A DNA stretch of 64,000 bases from Ptiloglossa arizonensis (lineage: Eukaryota > Arthropoda > Insecta > Hymenoptera > Colletidae). The position numbers were made by a program, and so were the translations under genes. The stretch is from assembly GCF_051014685.1 (NCBI RefSeq), contig NC_135055.1, forward strand, positions 19,671,001-19,735,000, given 5' to 3'. Under the pieces are notes generated by a model. That model had not been told where the DNA came from, did not search any database, and saw only the letters and a program-made list of their open reading frames with translations. Of this stretch, positions 40,889 through 50,545 are shown one piece after another; within the stretch, counting starts at the first letter, position 1; every line of letters begins with the position of its first letter.

Positions 40889-41955
40889 TTAATTTCATTA
40901 TTTTTTTCCATCAAGACATATTGTAATGCATATGATTTTATTACAGAATTATTATCATATCATTATATGTTAAGTAACATTGATAAAATTCTGTTGTATT
41001 ATTTGTAAAATACATAATTGTATAGGAAATATAGTTACAGATTCATTACGAGTGCTAATCATGTATTTGATATAAAGCATACATGTATAAAAGAAAATGA
41101 TTGAATCTCTAAGTAACACTCGTACATCCAATTCCGTTTTATGTACCTTTTCTGTTACAATGAAAATATTATTTGTACATAAAAATATTGTATATTTAGA
41201 ATACAAATTCTATTTAGTATGTAATGTACATGTTCGAAAAACTATTATTTTTCATAGTCGAGTATGAACTTATAAATAGCAAAACAAATTGCTTTATAAA
41301 ATCAATTTCTGTTTTGCAGAATTATACAAATTTTTTTTATGAAACATGTTTGTAAAAAATAAATTTAACATTTTCATTAAAGTTATTAATTTTTATTATG
41401 GCAATCACTTTAATTCTTTTTACCTTTCCTTCCTAATTGGTTAAATAGTTACAATGAAAGGATATTAATTAATATAAACTGATACTACTGTTGTTTCAAC
41501 TTTATTAGTAAATTACAAATATTCAATCTTTTCACAAAGTTAATTACCGTTTTTAACTCTATCTACTATATTATTTATACACTGACATATTTACCTTCTA
41601 TGTTCAAAAAAAGCAAGCTATTTCTCAATCTATTTTCGTAGAATATATAAGTAAGCGGCGATTCATTAATATTTTAGAATTTTTACTACTTAAAATTATC
41701 TCATAAAGATATTATATTTAAATATACCTGTTATAACGTAAATTAATATTGCAAAGCGACATTTATACGTATATTTTTTTTATTTGTTGAATTTTATTGT
41801 GTATGCGCCTAAATTCTAATTATAATAAACAAAATCATACACATTTTACTTATACTTATAGGTAATAATCACATAAGTTCACAGTGCGATTCCACATCAC
41901 TCCAGTGCTCTACATTTTTATGTATCTGAAACATATTCGAAATTAAATAAATCTT

Positions 41956-41961
41956 TTTATT
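41956..41961 (-). terminator. Candidate poly(A) signal, Ubc6 distal isoform
   Basis: AATAAA on the minus strand, about 180 nt past the distal stop codon. Confidence 0.4.
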
Positions 41962-42137
41962 TTTAAGTGGCAAAATGATGTAACATCGGTGGCTAGAAAA
42001 TATAGAAGTAAATATCTGTAGAACAATGGAGGATTTAATGTAAATTTTAGCTGTACAAGAAAAAGTTGTTCACGCCACAAATTCATAAAAACGATAATGG
42101 AAATTTCATGAGATTATTGAATGAATCATACTTAATG

Positions 42138-42293
42138 TCAGCGGGGATCTTCCGTGTGACTTTCTTGGAAGTTTAACCACGATTGTTCAACAACAGTAGC
42201 TACTCTCTTCTCATATTCTCGTTTATTCTCTTGATATAATTGTGCCGCTAAAGAATTGGCTGGAGAGTTTGGATTTGGTTCATCCAAAAGGGA
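42138..42293 (-). CDS. Ubc6: Ubc6 distal alternative terminal exon (vertebrate-like, extended tail)
   Basis: TTGTTGCAG acceptor, then 51 codons and TGA. It codes residues 111-161: [20 protein letters not shown], the helical [12 protein letters not shown] segment, and a ten-residue tail. It is the last coding part of the gene on the minus strand. Confidence 0.88.
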   Translation of the reverse strand, partial: SLLDEPNPNSPANSLAAQLYQENKREYEKRVATVVEQSWLNFQESHTEDPR

Positions 42294-42463
42294 CTGCAAC
42301 AAATATTTTATAGATTTTGAGCAGTTACAACACACAAATAACACTGTGATATAACATAGGTTTATCTATCTGTAATTAGCACAAAAGGTTAAAAAAAACT
42401 ATTAAACTATAAAGTGAAATTATGCATTTATTATGTACGTATGTATGTATTTATGTATGTATG

Positions 42464-42516
<53 letters not shown>

Positions 42517-45099
42517 GCGTGTGTATGTGTACATATATATATATATAATATATAAGTGAATTTACGTACTATATGAACTACTAAAATTTAATTCAAATAC
42601 AATTCTGTGCTTGTAAAAGGCGATACTTTATAGCACAGGACAAAAGCGCCAAGTATTAATTAACCTCTAATGTTTAATATTACTAATTTCGTGTTATCAA
42701 ATATCGAAATAAATAAATACACAATTTTATAATAATTTATTATTCAACATTGTAAAAAGTCGGTCTAATGTTGCACATCGTGGTAGTTCAATAGAGTTTT
42801 AGGAAGAAACATGCTAATGTGTAGCATTAGCTCCTTGGTAAGGTTGCACGTTCTCCACTGTATTTGATGGCTGTAGGTGGCTGATTTATACTGCAACAGC
42901 ACCGCGAAAATGCCTGCGACTAATCCACAAAACTCTGCTCCACGCAAGCCTTCACTCGCTTCTCGTACTCGCGTCGGTTCTCTTTGTACAGTTGTGCTGC
43001 CATTGAGTTGGCAGGTGAATTCGGGTTCGGATCACTTAACAGCGACTGCAACCACATAAGTCATACTCATTACACAATGTTTTCAATCATTTTTTTTATG
43101 ATACATGGCCGTAATCGTAAGTGGATGATACTTTTACATGGTATTGGTAATTAAGAGTACGTTTGTGGTCAGGTAAACAAATTACAAGCACAATTGTACA
43201 CTAATATTATATATGCATATAATTTTGAATTTAATGAACTAGACTTTGCTGAATTGCAACCGCTGTTAAGACAAAAACTTATGAATTTTTCTGGTTTTTA
43301 TAAAAAACATGATAGAAAAATGGAACAGATGTGATTATGTATTTCAATAAATATATCACTGATATATTCCTCACGAAACAACAAAATAAATTAAGCACAC
43401 TCTATTTTAACAATATGCATAATAATGTATGCATTTAATTAGTTAAGATGTTTTTTTACATTTAGTAACTGCCATGCAAAACATATATGCAGCCTATGTA
43501 CAGAAACTTAATATTGTGAAATGCGTGCAATGGTGAAGACTTAACATGAAAAAATATAAATACTAAATATGAAAAGCATTCATGAAATAATTTTGATTAG
43601 TAAGTACTTCTGACATACTGAACTATAAAATAACATAAATTATTGAGCATTTGTAATACTTGTATGGATGTTAGAATAGCAGAGACATCATAAGTAGGGC
43701 TCCAACGATTCTGCAGTATATCAAGACAAATGCCTCCATCAGCGTATACATTGGGGTGAAACATCTTACTAACAAATCTCACTGTAGGTGGTTTATTTGG
43801 ATATTCTTCTGTAAATTCTATTGTAAGTTTGAAGGTACCATCTTCGAATGGAGTGTCATGTGGTCTGAAAATACAATTATATATAAAAGAAAATATCTAG
43901 TTATTTAAGAACATGCATTTCAGTTTATGTATTAAAAATAATTTACATACATTTGTAACACATTTATATTTAAGTAAAAGACCTAAGTAATTGTTATTGT
44001 AACTTATTACTCTTACATTTACTTATTCTTACCCGAATATAACTGCATTCCATATCATAATATTATTGTCTGTTGGTGCTCCTGATACTCCAGTAGGTGG
44101 GTCTTCTTGTAATCTATTTATAAAAATATTTCATTGCGAACTATCAAAATATATAAATGTCTTTAAAAAATGTTTTCATAATTGAAGGATTCAATTTATA
44201 ATATATGAATTTTGTAACAGTCTTTAATAAAATATTTTATTTTATTCAGAAAGTTATTTTATAGTAAATACTAATTTAGATTTCTTATGAATCTCAATGT
44301 CATGCCAATGCCTTTTTATATAAAACGTGTTTTAATGATGTTCTATATGTACCTCAACAGTGAATCTGAATATTCTTACCTGCCTGCATATTATTTGTTA
44401 TATACATTGTAAAACACATAGTTTGTAACAAAAATAACAAGATTTACATACAAATATGTATAACATTATAAATTAATAATTTAATTTAATAATTAAAAAT
44501 ATTCAGTATTAATAAAAAAAATACATCATTAATTCCTTTAGTAAGGATAATTCTTTATAAAACAACTTATTCACAAAATAAAAGAAAATAAACACACTAG
44601 CAATATACATTGTTTTTTTTTTTAAATGTGTACTTATTCAACTAAAGAAGGATTACTATAGGTCAATCTAATATTTACGAGAATTAATATGAGAAAATCA
44701 CAATATAAACAAAATCATAAGTAGTTGTTTATAATCCGTACGCGACTCCTATACATTTTTTGAATCGTAATAGAAATGCTTCTCTAATTTGTCAAACAAC
44801 AATCGAAAAATTTGGATGGGATTACAAATGAAACGTAGTAAACGATAGCAAGTTCCTAATAATAACTTTTCATGAGACGGGCCACAATGACATTCGAACA
44901 TCGTATAACCCTCGCATATTGATTCTCTTCCCGTTAGACAGTCCTGACTGTGTAGAAAGGTTACAGAGAGTGAAATTATGAATACAAATTCCGTTTACAA
45001 TGGCGGTACATGACACGCAAAAGTCATGACATAAGAATCTTAAGATGCACGGTACCTCTTAAAATCTCTCATTAGTCTCCTTCTTGCGGGGGTAGACAT
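42138..45099 (-). CDS. Ubc6: Ubiquitin-conjugating enzyme E2 A (RAD6/Ubc6), isoform with distal last exon
   Basis: This isoform shares the first three coding exons (45099-45056, 44113-44033, 43864-43660) and skips to a distal terminal exon, 42293-42138, giving 161 aa. The distal exon starts in the same phase (0) at the same residue, 111, after a TTGTTGCAG acceptor. It codes [20 protein letters not shown] and then an [12 protein letters not shown] segment, which resembles vertebrate UBE2A/UBE2B more than the fly protein does. It is followed by a ten-residue hydrophilic tail, [10 protein letters not shown], not found on human UBE2A (152 aa). The two terminal exons agree at 30 of 41 aligned residues. 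The catalytic core with C88 is shared, so both should be active E2s. A minus-strand AATAAA lies at 41961-41956. Isoform use is inferred from sequence only; no transcript evidence is available here. Confidence 0.88.
42434..42552. repeat. GTAT and TA microsatellite
   Basis: GTAT-type units followed by a TA run (42470-42514) and a shorter second TA run. It lies between the two alternative Ubc6 terminal exons. Confidence 0.95.
42736..42741 (-). terminator. Candidate poly(A) signal, Ubc6 proximal isoform
   Basis: AATAAA on the minus strand about 180 nt past the proximal stop codon and before the distal exon. It would let the proximal exon act as a true terminal exon through intronic polyadenylation. 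Confidence 0.45.
42920..43045 (-). CDS. Ubc6: Ubc6 proximal alternative terminal exon (fly-like)
   Basis: TGTGGTTGCAG acceptor, then 41 codons and TAG. It codes E2 residues 111-151 ending [11 protein letters not shown]. It is more CpG-rich than the surrounding intron. Its homology to the distal exon (42293-42138), with the same start phase and the same [12 protein letters not shown] beginning, marks the two as an exon duplication used as alternatives. Confidence 0.9.
   Translation of the reverse strand, partial: SLLSDPNPNSPANSMAAQLYKENRREYEKRVKACVEQSFVD
42920..45099 (-). CDS. Ubc6: Ubiquitin-conjugating enzyme E2 A (RAD6/Ubc6), isoform with proximal last exon
   Basis: Coding exons in transcription order are 45099-45056, 44113-44033, 43864-43660 and proximal terminal exon 43045-42920; all junctions are GT-AG and in frame, giving 151 aa. 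Role: RAD6-class E2 that takes ubiquitin from E1 and, with RAD18- or BRE1-type E3 ligases, modifies PCNA and histone H2B. Seen: start [18 protein letters not shown] motif at 78-80, catalytic C88 in [11 protein letters not shown]. The terminal exon codes residues 111-151, from [13 protein letters not shown] to [10 protein letters not shown]. From memory this end is nearly that of Drosophila Ubc6, which also has 151 aa. S120-P121, the CDK site described in human UBE2A, is kept. Sequence of a tttatt (AATAAA on the minus strand) at 42736-42741 could end this transcript. The first intron is 942 nt. Confidence 0.93.
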
Positions 45100-45545
45100 C
45101 CCTCACGAATGGGTTTGTCGCTCCCAAATCGTTGATACGGATAGTTCCAAAACGTTTCGATGTCGTCCACACCTTGCGTTAATGCTATACTTCAATAAAA
45201 GTAATCACAGCTCCACACGACGGTTACTTCGACGACCTCGTCACAGATACAAGAACGCTAGTTGTTCTGCTGCGTACGTCTTTGCCTTTTGTCAGTCCGA
45301 AGGCCACCCTATCGTACAATACCGTTATAGGTTGTTCAAAATTAGTCCTACCTAACAGGTTTTCGATTGGCACTTGATCGTGTATCGATATTTTGACACC
45401 TTGAATTTTCACCGTCGCTCGTGGAAAAGGCCACCAGCATAAACCCTACGTAACGATCACCCTGAGAAATTCCTTCACCGGACTGCCAAACCACAGACAG
45501 CTGGATAGATATACGGAGGGGATAAGGAATGAACTGTTTTGCGCA

Positions 45546-45553
45546 TGACGTCA
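45546..45553. promoter_or_regulatory. Consensus CRE palindrome (TGACGTCA)
   Basis: A second perfect CREB/ATF site sits 447 bp upstream of the Ubc6 ATG, directly after GCGCA (GCGCATGACGTCA), at the outer edge of the CpG-richer promoter segment. Confidence 0.4.
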
Positions 45554-46452
45554 CAAACTAAAATCGGACACTCAGCCAATAGTTCTCACCGTTGTATTCG
45601 TTGTTCGATTTAAATTGATTGTTGTGATCTTAAAAAGATAAATTTGGAAGAAAAAGCGATTAGTATTGAGAAATACAATGCAACGTGTTTGCTAATCCTT
45701 TTTATACAATTTTCGTCGTACTATATATAGTTACAGTTAAAGCGCGAACTGCAATGTATGTGTACACTTCTAGTGAATATATACTTTCTATTAGGGATTT
45801 TAGTGAAAAATGACCAGGACCTAACCTAATCCAAACCAAACTCACTAGTGAATGTATATTACACATTCACTAAGTTACTTTTTTAATAGTGGTATAATTA
45901 AAAAGACATCCGCCATAAATAACAACTATACTGCCGCGATACGTCGATGACTGAAATACGATTTCCATAACGATACATTATACTAGTAACTTATATTAAA
46001 TTTTTCGTAATTTGTAAAACTTAATTATTTATAATAAGTGCAATAATTTATAATTCCTTTCATTTAACTGATATGCAACTTTTAAAAAATCCTATTTTGT
46101 TGTAATGAGAATTGTGATGCGTATAGGCCTTTATGTTAGAAGCATATTTCTGAAGAGTACTGATTCAGGAACAAGGACTGTTATTGGTTACAATGGTTAT
46201 CAGATGTGAACTTACGAACTACAAACTGTGTACAAATTATAAATTATAAATATTTATATAATTTGCATATTTCGATGGAATTATGGACATAAATAATTAC
46301 ATTTTTTTCATTTAATTATAAAATTTCGCGATGTAGTGAAAATTATACACAGTTCAAGTAAATTATAGGAATAGAATATAATTTTTTTTATGTAATATTT
46401 ACTTATACATAAAGTATTCAAAAATCGATAATAGAACAGGATACTATTAAAA

Positions 46453-46461
46453 GCGCATGCG
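46453..46461. promoter_or_regulatory. NRF1-like site GCGCATGCG
   Basis: This CpG-containing palindromic core in otherwise AT-rich sequence lies about 120 bp upstream of the PDCD2L ATG. It matches the known NRF1/ewg consensus except at the last base, a usual feature of housekeeping promoters. Confidence 0.4.
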
Positions 46462-46583
46462 TGAACCGATACTGATACATGTCAGCTGTCCACCGCTGAA
46501 TACAACGTTGTATCAAGAATTTAAGTATTCCTTATTCTACTACGAAGTCTTCCAATGAAGAAATATAATTTTAAACGGACTTA

Positions 46584-48195
46584 ATGGCTTGTGATAATCG
46601 GACGAAAGTGTATCTGGGATACGAAGATGAATACGTCACTGACAAACACCGACCGAATATTAATTTTATGACAAATAAAATCGGCGGATTTCCAGTAAGT
46701 GATTGTTTTCTGTTTAAAGCCATTTATATCGAACACGTGACAAATTTGAAATTGTAACTAAATTCTTTTGAAAATTTTAAATTATATTTCTAAAGTAAAT
46801 ATACAAAGTATTGTATATTTATAATATTTTAATTATTGTACCGTATGCAGAATATAGATCTAATTAAATGTATCATTGTTGTTCATAGAACTGTCATGAG
46901 AAACATACATTGTCATTACCGCAATGTAGACTGTGTGGATTATATCAACTTCTGGCACTTCAATTGTATGTTCCATTAGATAATTCTAAGTATCATCGAA
47001 CACTTTATATATTCGCGTGTATTAATCCAAATTGTTGGAATCAAAATGAAAGTTGGACTTGTCTAAGGGTTCAAGTATTAGACGAGGAGTGCAAAACAAA
47101 TGCTTTAGACAGTAGCAGTGTACATGTGCCATCTACAACATCATGGTTATCAGATGCAGATGACTGGGGTGATAATATAAATGACAATTCTGAACAAAAT
47201 GGGAATAATTACTTGTCAAACAATGCAATAGAATTTAATTTTTCTTTGCAAAGAGAAATAGATGAAAATATCAGGGAAGAACTTTCTGTATTACATGTTG
47301 ATGATCCTAATGCGAACAGGTAAGTAATAAATAAAAATAAATTATAATGAAGAAATGTATTTATACATTGTTATAAAATAATTCATTTTAGTCCAGCAAG
47401 TGTAGAATCTCCAGTTGGAATAGGTGCTGTAGGTAGATTAGATTCACCTCAAGCAACGGCTGAAATTGATGGAGAAGAAAGCGAAGTTGTATGCATTGAT
47501 ACTCCAATCCAGCCTCAATGTGATTTAATCAGTTTGTTGCATGATGTTACTCCTTTTCCTGTTCAATTAGAATCAAATACTGAAACAAAATTTTCATTCG
47601 TTGAAATATTCCTTTCTGTGGAAGAAGAAGATCGTTTTGCAGATGTACCACAACATGTTTGTGATTTACTTCTCGAATACCAATATAGAAATCCAGATTT
47701 ATCAATAAAACCTGTAGCAGACTCGGATGAAGGTAAGACCACAGAAACAGGTGCAGAAAAATATGAAAAGAGTATTCCTATGCATGGAGATGAAATGTTT
47801 CACAACTTTATTTGTCAAATACAGAAGAATCCTGGTCAGCTCTTACGGTAAAAATTATTTATGAAAATGTTTTATATATTGTATATACTATGACAATATT
47901 TTTGAATTTATATCGCGATTTATGTTTCAGATATTCCCGAGACAATTCTACACCATTATTATTATATCCTATTAGTGGATATGTTGGAAAATGTAAACAT
48001 TGCGGCGGTGAAATGATATTTGAAGTCCAAATTTTACCGACATTAATATCTACATTAATTCTTCAACCACGATCTGAACAAAATTTCCAAATTGAATTTG
48101 GAAATGTTTTAGTTTACACTTGTATCAGAAGTTGTTGGTCTACAACAGATTTATACAGAGAAGAACATGTTATTGTTCAAGCAGAAAGATTATAG
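46584..48195 (+). CDS. Programmed cell death protein 2-like (PDCD2L / trus homologue)
   Basis: Four coding exons, 46584-46694, 46889-47319, 47392-47847 and 47931-48195, with GT-AG introns of 194, 72 and 83 nt, give 420 aa (human PDCD2L has about 358). Family role: TYPP-domain adaptor that chaperones ribosomal protein uS5 and supports 40S subunit maturation and export; Drosophila trus is the matching paralogue of Zfrp8. Seen: start MACDNRTKVYLGYEDEYV and IGGFP; a zinc-binding CxxC at C50/C53 (LPQCRLCG); a second Cys pair, C81 and C86 (FACINPNC); a long acidic, low-complexity middle (about residues 110-250) that accounts for the extra length; and the C-terminal PDCD2_C domain with GKCKHCGGEMIFEVQILP (C354, C357). 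The usual PDW after the glycines reads PNC here. It is head-to-head with Ubc6 and tail-to-tail with the ACAD homologue. An AATAAA lies at 48350-48355. Confidence 0.93.
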
Positions 48196-48349
48196 TAATA
48201 TCATAATTGAAATGAATTTAATAGAATTTTAATCTTCCGATTTTAGAAAAATTATAGTTACTTATAGATCATTTTAATCTTTTTGGTCGCAAAATACCGT
48301 CCATCTTTTGCGTATACATTAGAATTCTTAGTAAAGAATGGTGCATACA

Positions 48350-48355
48350 AATAAA
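48350..48355 (+). terminator. Candidate poly(A) signal of PDCD2L
   Basis: AATAAA about 155 nt past the stop codon, in the 460-bp convergent gap before the ACAD homologue. Confidence 0.5.
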
Positions 48356-48425
48356 GTTCTATTCCTGATGTAAAATTCATTCCAAACACCTATTTAAAAA
48401 GTCGTATTAAGACAGACATAAGAAT

Positions 48426-48439
48426 TTTATTAGTTTATT
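48426..48439 (-). terminator. Candidate poly(A) signals of the ACAD homologue
   Basis: Two AATAAA motifs read on the minus strand (48431-48426 and 48439-48434), about 220 nt past the stop. The 3' ends of the two convergent genes would then lie within about 60 bp of each other. Confidence 0.4.
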
Positions 48440-48655
48440 TTCAAACTTGATGTAGTTTAAGGAAAGCTGTACATTGCAATTCATACATAAATACATAAAT
48501 TTCAATGGAAATGTGTTCACTTATTTTAGAATTGATTGCTTCAATTACATTATTACATTAAAAGAGATACAGATATAAAGACTAATTTGTACATAATAAT
48601 GTAAGATTAAAAAATTTATATGTAAAGGTGTCTTTAAATTATATCAATCAAATAC

Positions 48656-50545
48656 TTAGAAATTCCTATTTAAAGGATGTTCCATACAATATTTATGTTG
48701 ATCATACGACAGGTCAGCTAAACATTTATGAATGTGGTCAGCATTCAATAAATCCCCTTCTTCAATTTCTTTTTTAATTGCATTTACTTTATTGTATGTC
48801 ATATATGCATGAGCTACTGCCATATTTTTTTCAGTCTCTCCATTGTGAAGACCAATGCTGTATGATCTTGATGAACGTGATAAATTAGCAATTGTTGCAT
48901 ATATTTCTGTTAGCATTTTAGTGACTCTTGTCATTTGTATTTCATGAGACAAAACTTCTGCTCCATATTGATCAAATATTACGAACATACTCTCTACCAT
49001 TGAATTTATAGAATTTTCAAGATAATAACTACCAAATTCTAACGATGGATGAAGACAATCTTTAATATTAATCTTTTTTGGTTTTATAGTAAACCACTGT
49101 GTCATAACTCTATACCAAGGATACTCTTGAGGATTTCTTCTTTTTATTACAGTCTCATATGTAAACTTTCCTAAATGTTGAAAAGCAGCTGCACCCACAT
49201 ACATGTTTGCATCCAAATTGTTTGTATCAATCGTCATTAAAGCCAGGGCATCATGAAATGTTTGTATATAGAAATTATCGTTCAAATAACTGTTTGCACC
49301 CATTATGTGCAATCCTGATTGAATACATTCCAAACATTTATTTGCACAGTATGTTTCAGTAATAATTCTTTCTAATTCAACATCTATATTTTCATACAAA
49401 TCCACTAGTGAACTTGTGAAATATGCCATACTCTCCATAGTATATAAAGAGATTACTGTTTTAGATATGATTTTCTTTACAAATTCAAACTGATAAAAAT
49501 GCCTATCAAGCTGCTTAATTTCTAAGACATCTAATATTAATCGGTTTAAAAAATTTCGTAAAATAGCAATAGCTTGGCCAGATATAGTTTGATTTCCAGG
49601 TTTAAGCAATTCTAGCATTAATTGCAATGCACCACCAGGTTCGCCAATAATATTTTTTCTAGTTACCACTGTATTATCAAAATTAATCGTACACATGGGT
49701 ATTTGGTTGCGCCCAATTGTTTCGTAGACTCGATTGCAAGTCATAGTTTCATGATTTCGTTCAATTAGAAACAGAGATACTGACTTTTGGTCAAAAATGT
49801 TATTCGTTAAGATTTTTGCAAAAACCAAGAAAAGATTGGCATTTACTCCATTAACAACAAATGATTTTTCACCGCTTAGTAGCCAGGAATCTTCTTCGTA
49901 TGGTACAGCTTGACATTTTATGTTATTAATATTTGTTGCATTATTTTCTTCTTTAACACATACTGTAGGGATCATTTCAGTGCTCATAATTTTTGGACAA
50001 TATTCGAGTTTCTGGCTGTCTGAACCATATTTAGAAATTATTTTGTAGGGTATAATCTGATTTTGTACTAAATAGGTACTAAGCCAAGGTAGTGCACCAA
50101 GTGTTTCCATTAACATTAATAATTCTGTTTCTGTTAGACCTAAACCTTGATACTGTTCATCAACACAGGCTCGAAATACACCAAGATTTTTAAGATTTGT
50201 CAGTATTTCTGTTTTATCTAAAGTTTTGTTTGCGTCAGTACAACTTAAAATATAATTTTGGATTGGCTTTAACCAATCAAAGAAGTCTTTAAATCTGTCG
50301 ACTGTTTGTGGTTCAGATTTTTGAAAAATAGTTTTATCCATGTCGCTAAATAATAAACTCTTCAAAAGAGGTTTCTGTTCTCGTACTTTCTCTCTTGGTG
50401 ATGAAAAATAAATGATATCTTTTTGACATATCTGGTCTTTGGGTTTCGTTGCGTGTTGTGAATTTCTTTTCAATATACAATTTGGATTTAAATTTAGAAA
50501 TTTTTTGATTTGTTTCGACTGCCGTATGAACATTGTTAAATACAT
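48656..50545 (-). CDS. Mitochondrial acyl-CoA dehydrogenase homologue, ACAD9/Enigma-like, probably without the catalytic base
   Basis: One uninterrupted 629-aa reading frame. Family role: VLCAD/ACAD9-type flavoproteins act in mitochondrial fatty-acid beta-oxidation, and ACAD9 also assists complex I assembly; Drosophila Enigma is the divergent insect member. Seen: an N-terminal stretch of about 37 residues rich in Lys/Arg/Asn with almost no acids, fitting a mitochondrial presequence (a second Met is residue 5); acyl-CoA dehydrogenase N-terminal helices at about 95-165 (LGVFRACVDEQYQGLGLTE); the beta domain at about 195-300 (SWLLSGEKSFVVNGVNANLF, then NIIGEPGGALQLML); the C-terminal helical domain at about 300-450 with HIMGANSYL; and a VLCAD/ACAD9-type extension at about 460-629. 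The conserved FEGTN segment near residue 440 reads TIDTN here, so the catalytic Glu column is Ile439 (or Asp440 with a one-residue shift). The conserved Arg of the NNGR motif is also lost (KPGN). Having no introns is unusual beside its multi-exon neighbours. Confidence 0.85.
   Translation of the reverse strand: MYLTMFIRQSKQIKKFLNLNPNCILKRNSQHATKPKDQICQKDIIYFSSPREKVREQKPLLKSLLFSDMDKTIFQKSEPQTVDRFKDFFDWLKPIQNYILSCTDANKTLDKTEILTNLKNLGVFRACVDEQYQGLGLTETELLMLMETLGALPWLSTYLVQNQIIPYKIISKYGSDSQKLEYCPKIMSTEMIPTVCVKEENNATNINNIKCQAVPYEEDSWLLSGEKSFVVNGVNANLFLVFAKILTNNIFDQKSVSLFLIERNHETMTCNRVYETIGRNQIPMCTINFDNTVVTRKNIIGEPGGALQLMLELLKPGNQTISGQAIAILRNFLNRLILDVLEIKQLDRHFYQFEFVKKIISKTVISLYTMESMAYFTSSLVDLYENIDVELERIITETYCANKCLECIQSGLHIMGANSYLNDNFYIQTFHDALALMTIDTNNLDANMYVGAAAFQHLGKFTYETVIKRRNPQEYPWYRVMTQWFTIKPKKINIKDCLHPSLEFGSYYLENSINSMVESMFVIFDQYGAEVLSHEIQMTRVTKMLTEIYATIANLSRSSRSYSIGLHNGETEKNMAVAHAYMTYNKVNAIKKEIEEGDLLNADHIHKCLADLSYDQHKYCMEHPLNRNF

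Larger units (their letters stand above)
40389..42137. other. Convergent 3' region, ING / Ubc6
   Basis: Very AT-rich sequence between the stop codons of two tail-to-tail genes. It holds the 3' UTRs and candidate poly(A) signals. No coding exon, RNA gene or mobile element was seen. Confidence 0.5.
45100..46583. promoter_or_regulatory. Divergent intergenic region, Ubc6 / PDCD2L
   Basis: This 1.5-kb gap between head-to-head starts must hold both promoters. The part from 45,100 to 45,560 is more CpG-rich than the rest of the island and probably marks the Ubc6 promoter and 5' UTR. The rest is AT-rich. No coding exon was seen; short open frames at 45224-45554 lack homology. Confidence 0.5.
48196..48655. 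other. Convergent 3' region, PDCD2L / ACAD homologue
   Basis: 460 bp of AT-rich sequence with poly(A) signals for both strands and nothing else recognised. Confidence 0.5.

Noticed and set aside
45815..45845. CCTAACCTAA, telomere-like (TTAGG)n
   Set aside because: Only two adjacent units; no array.
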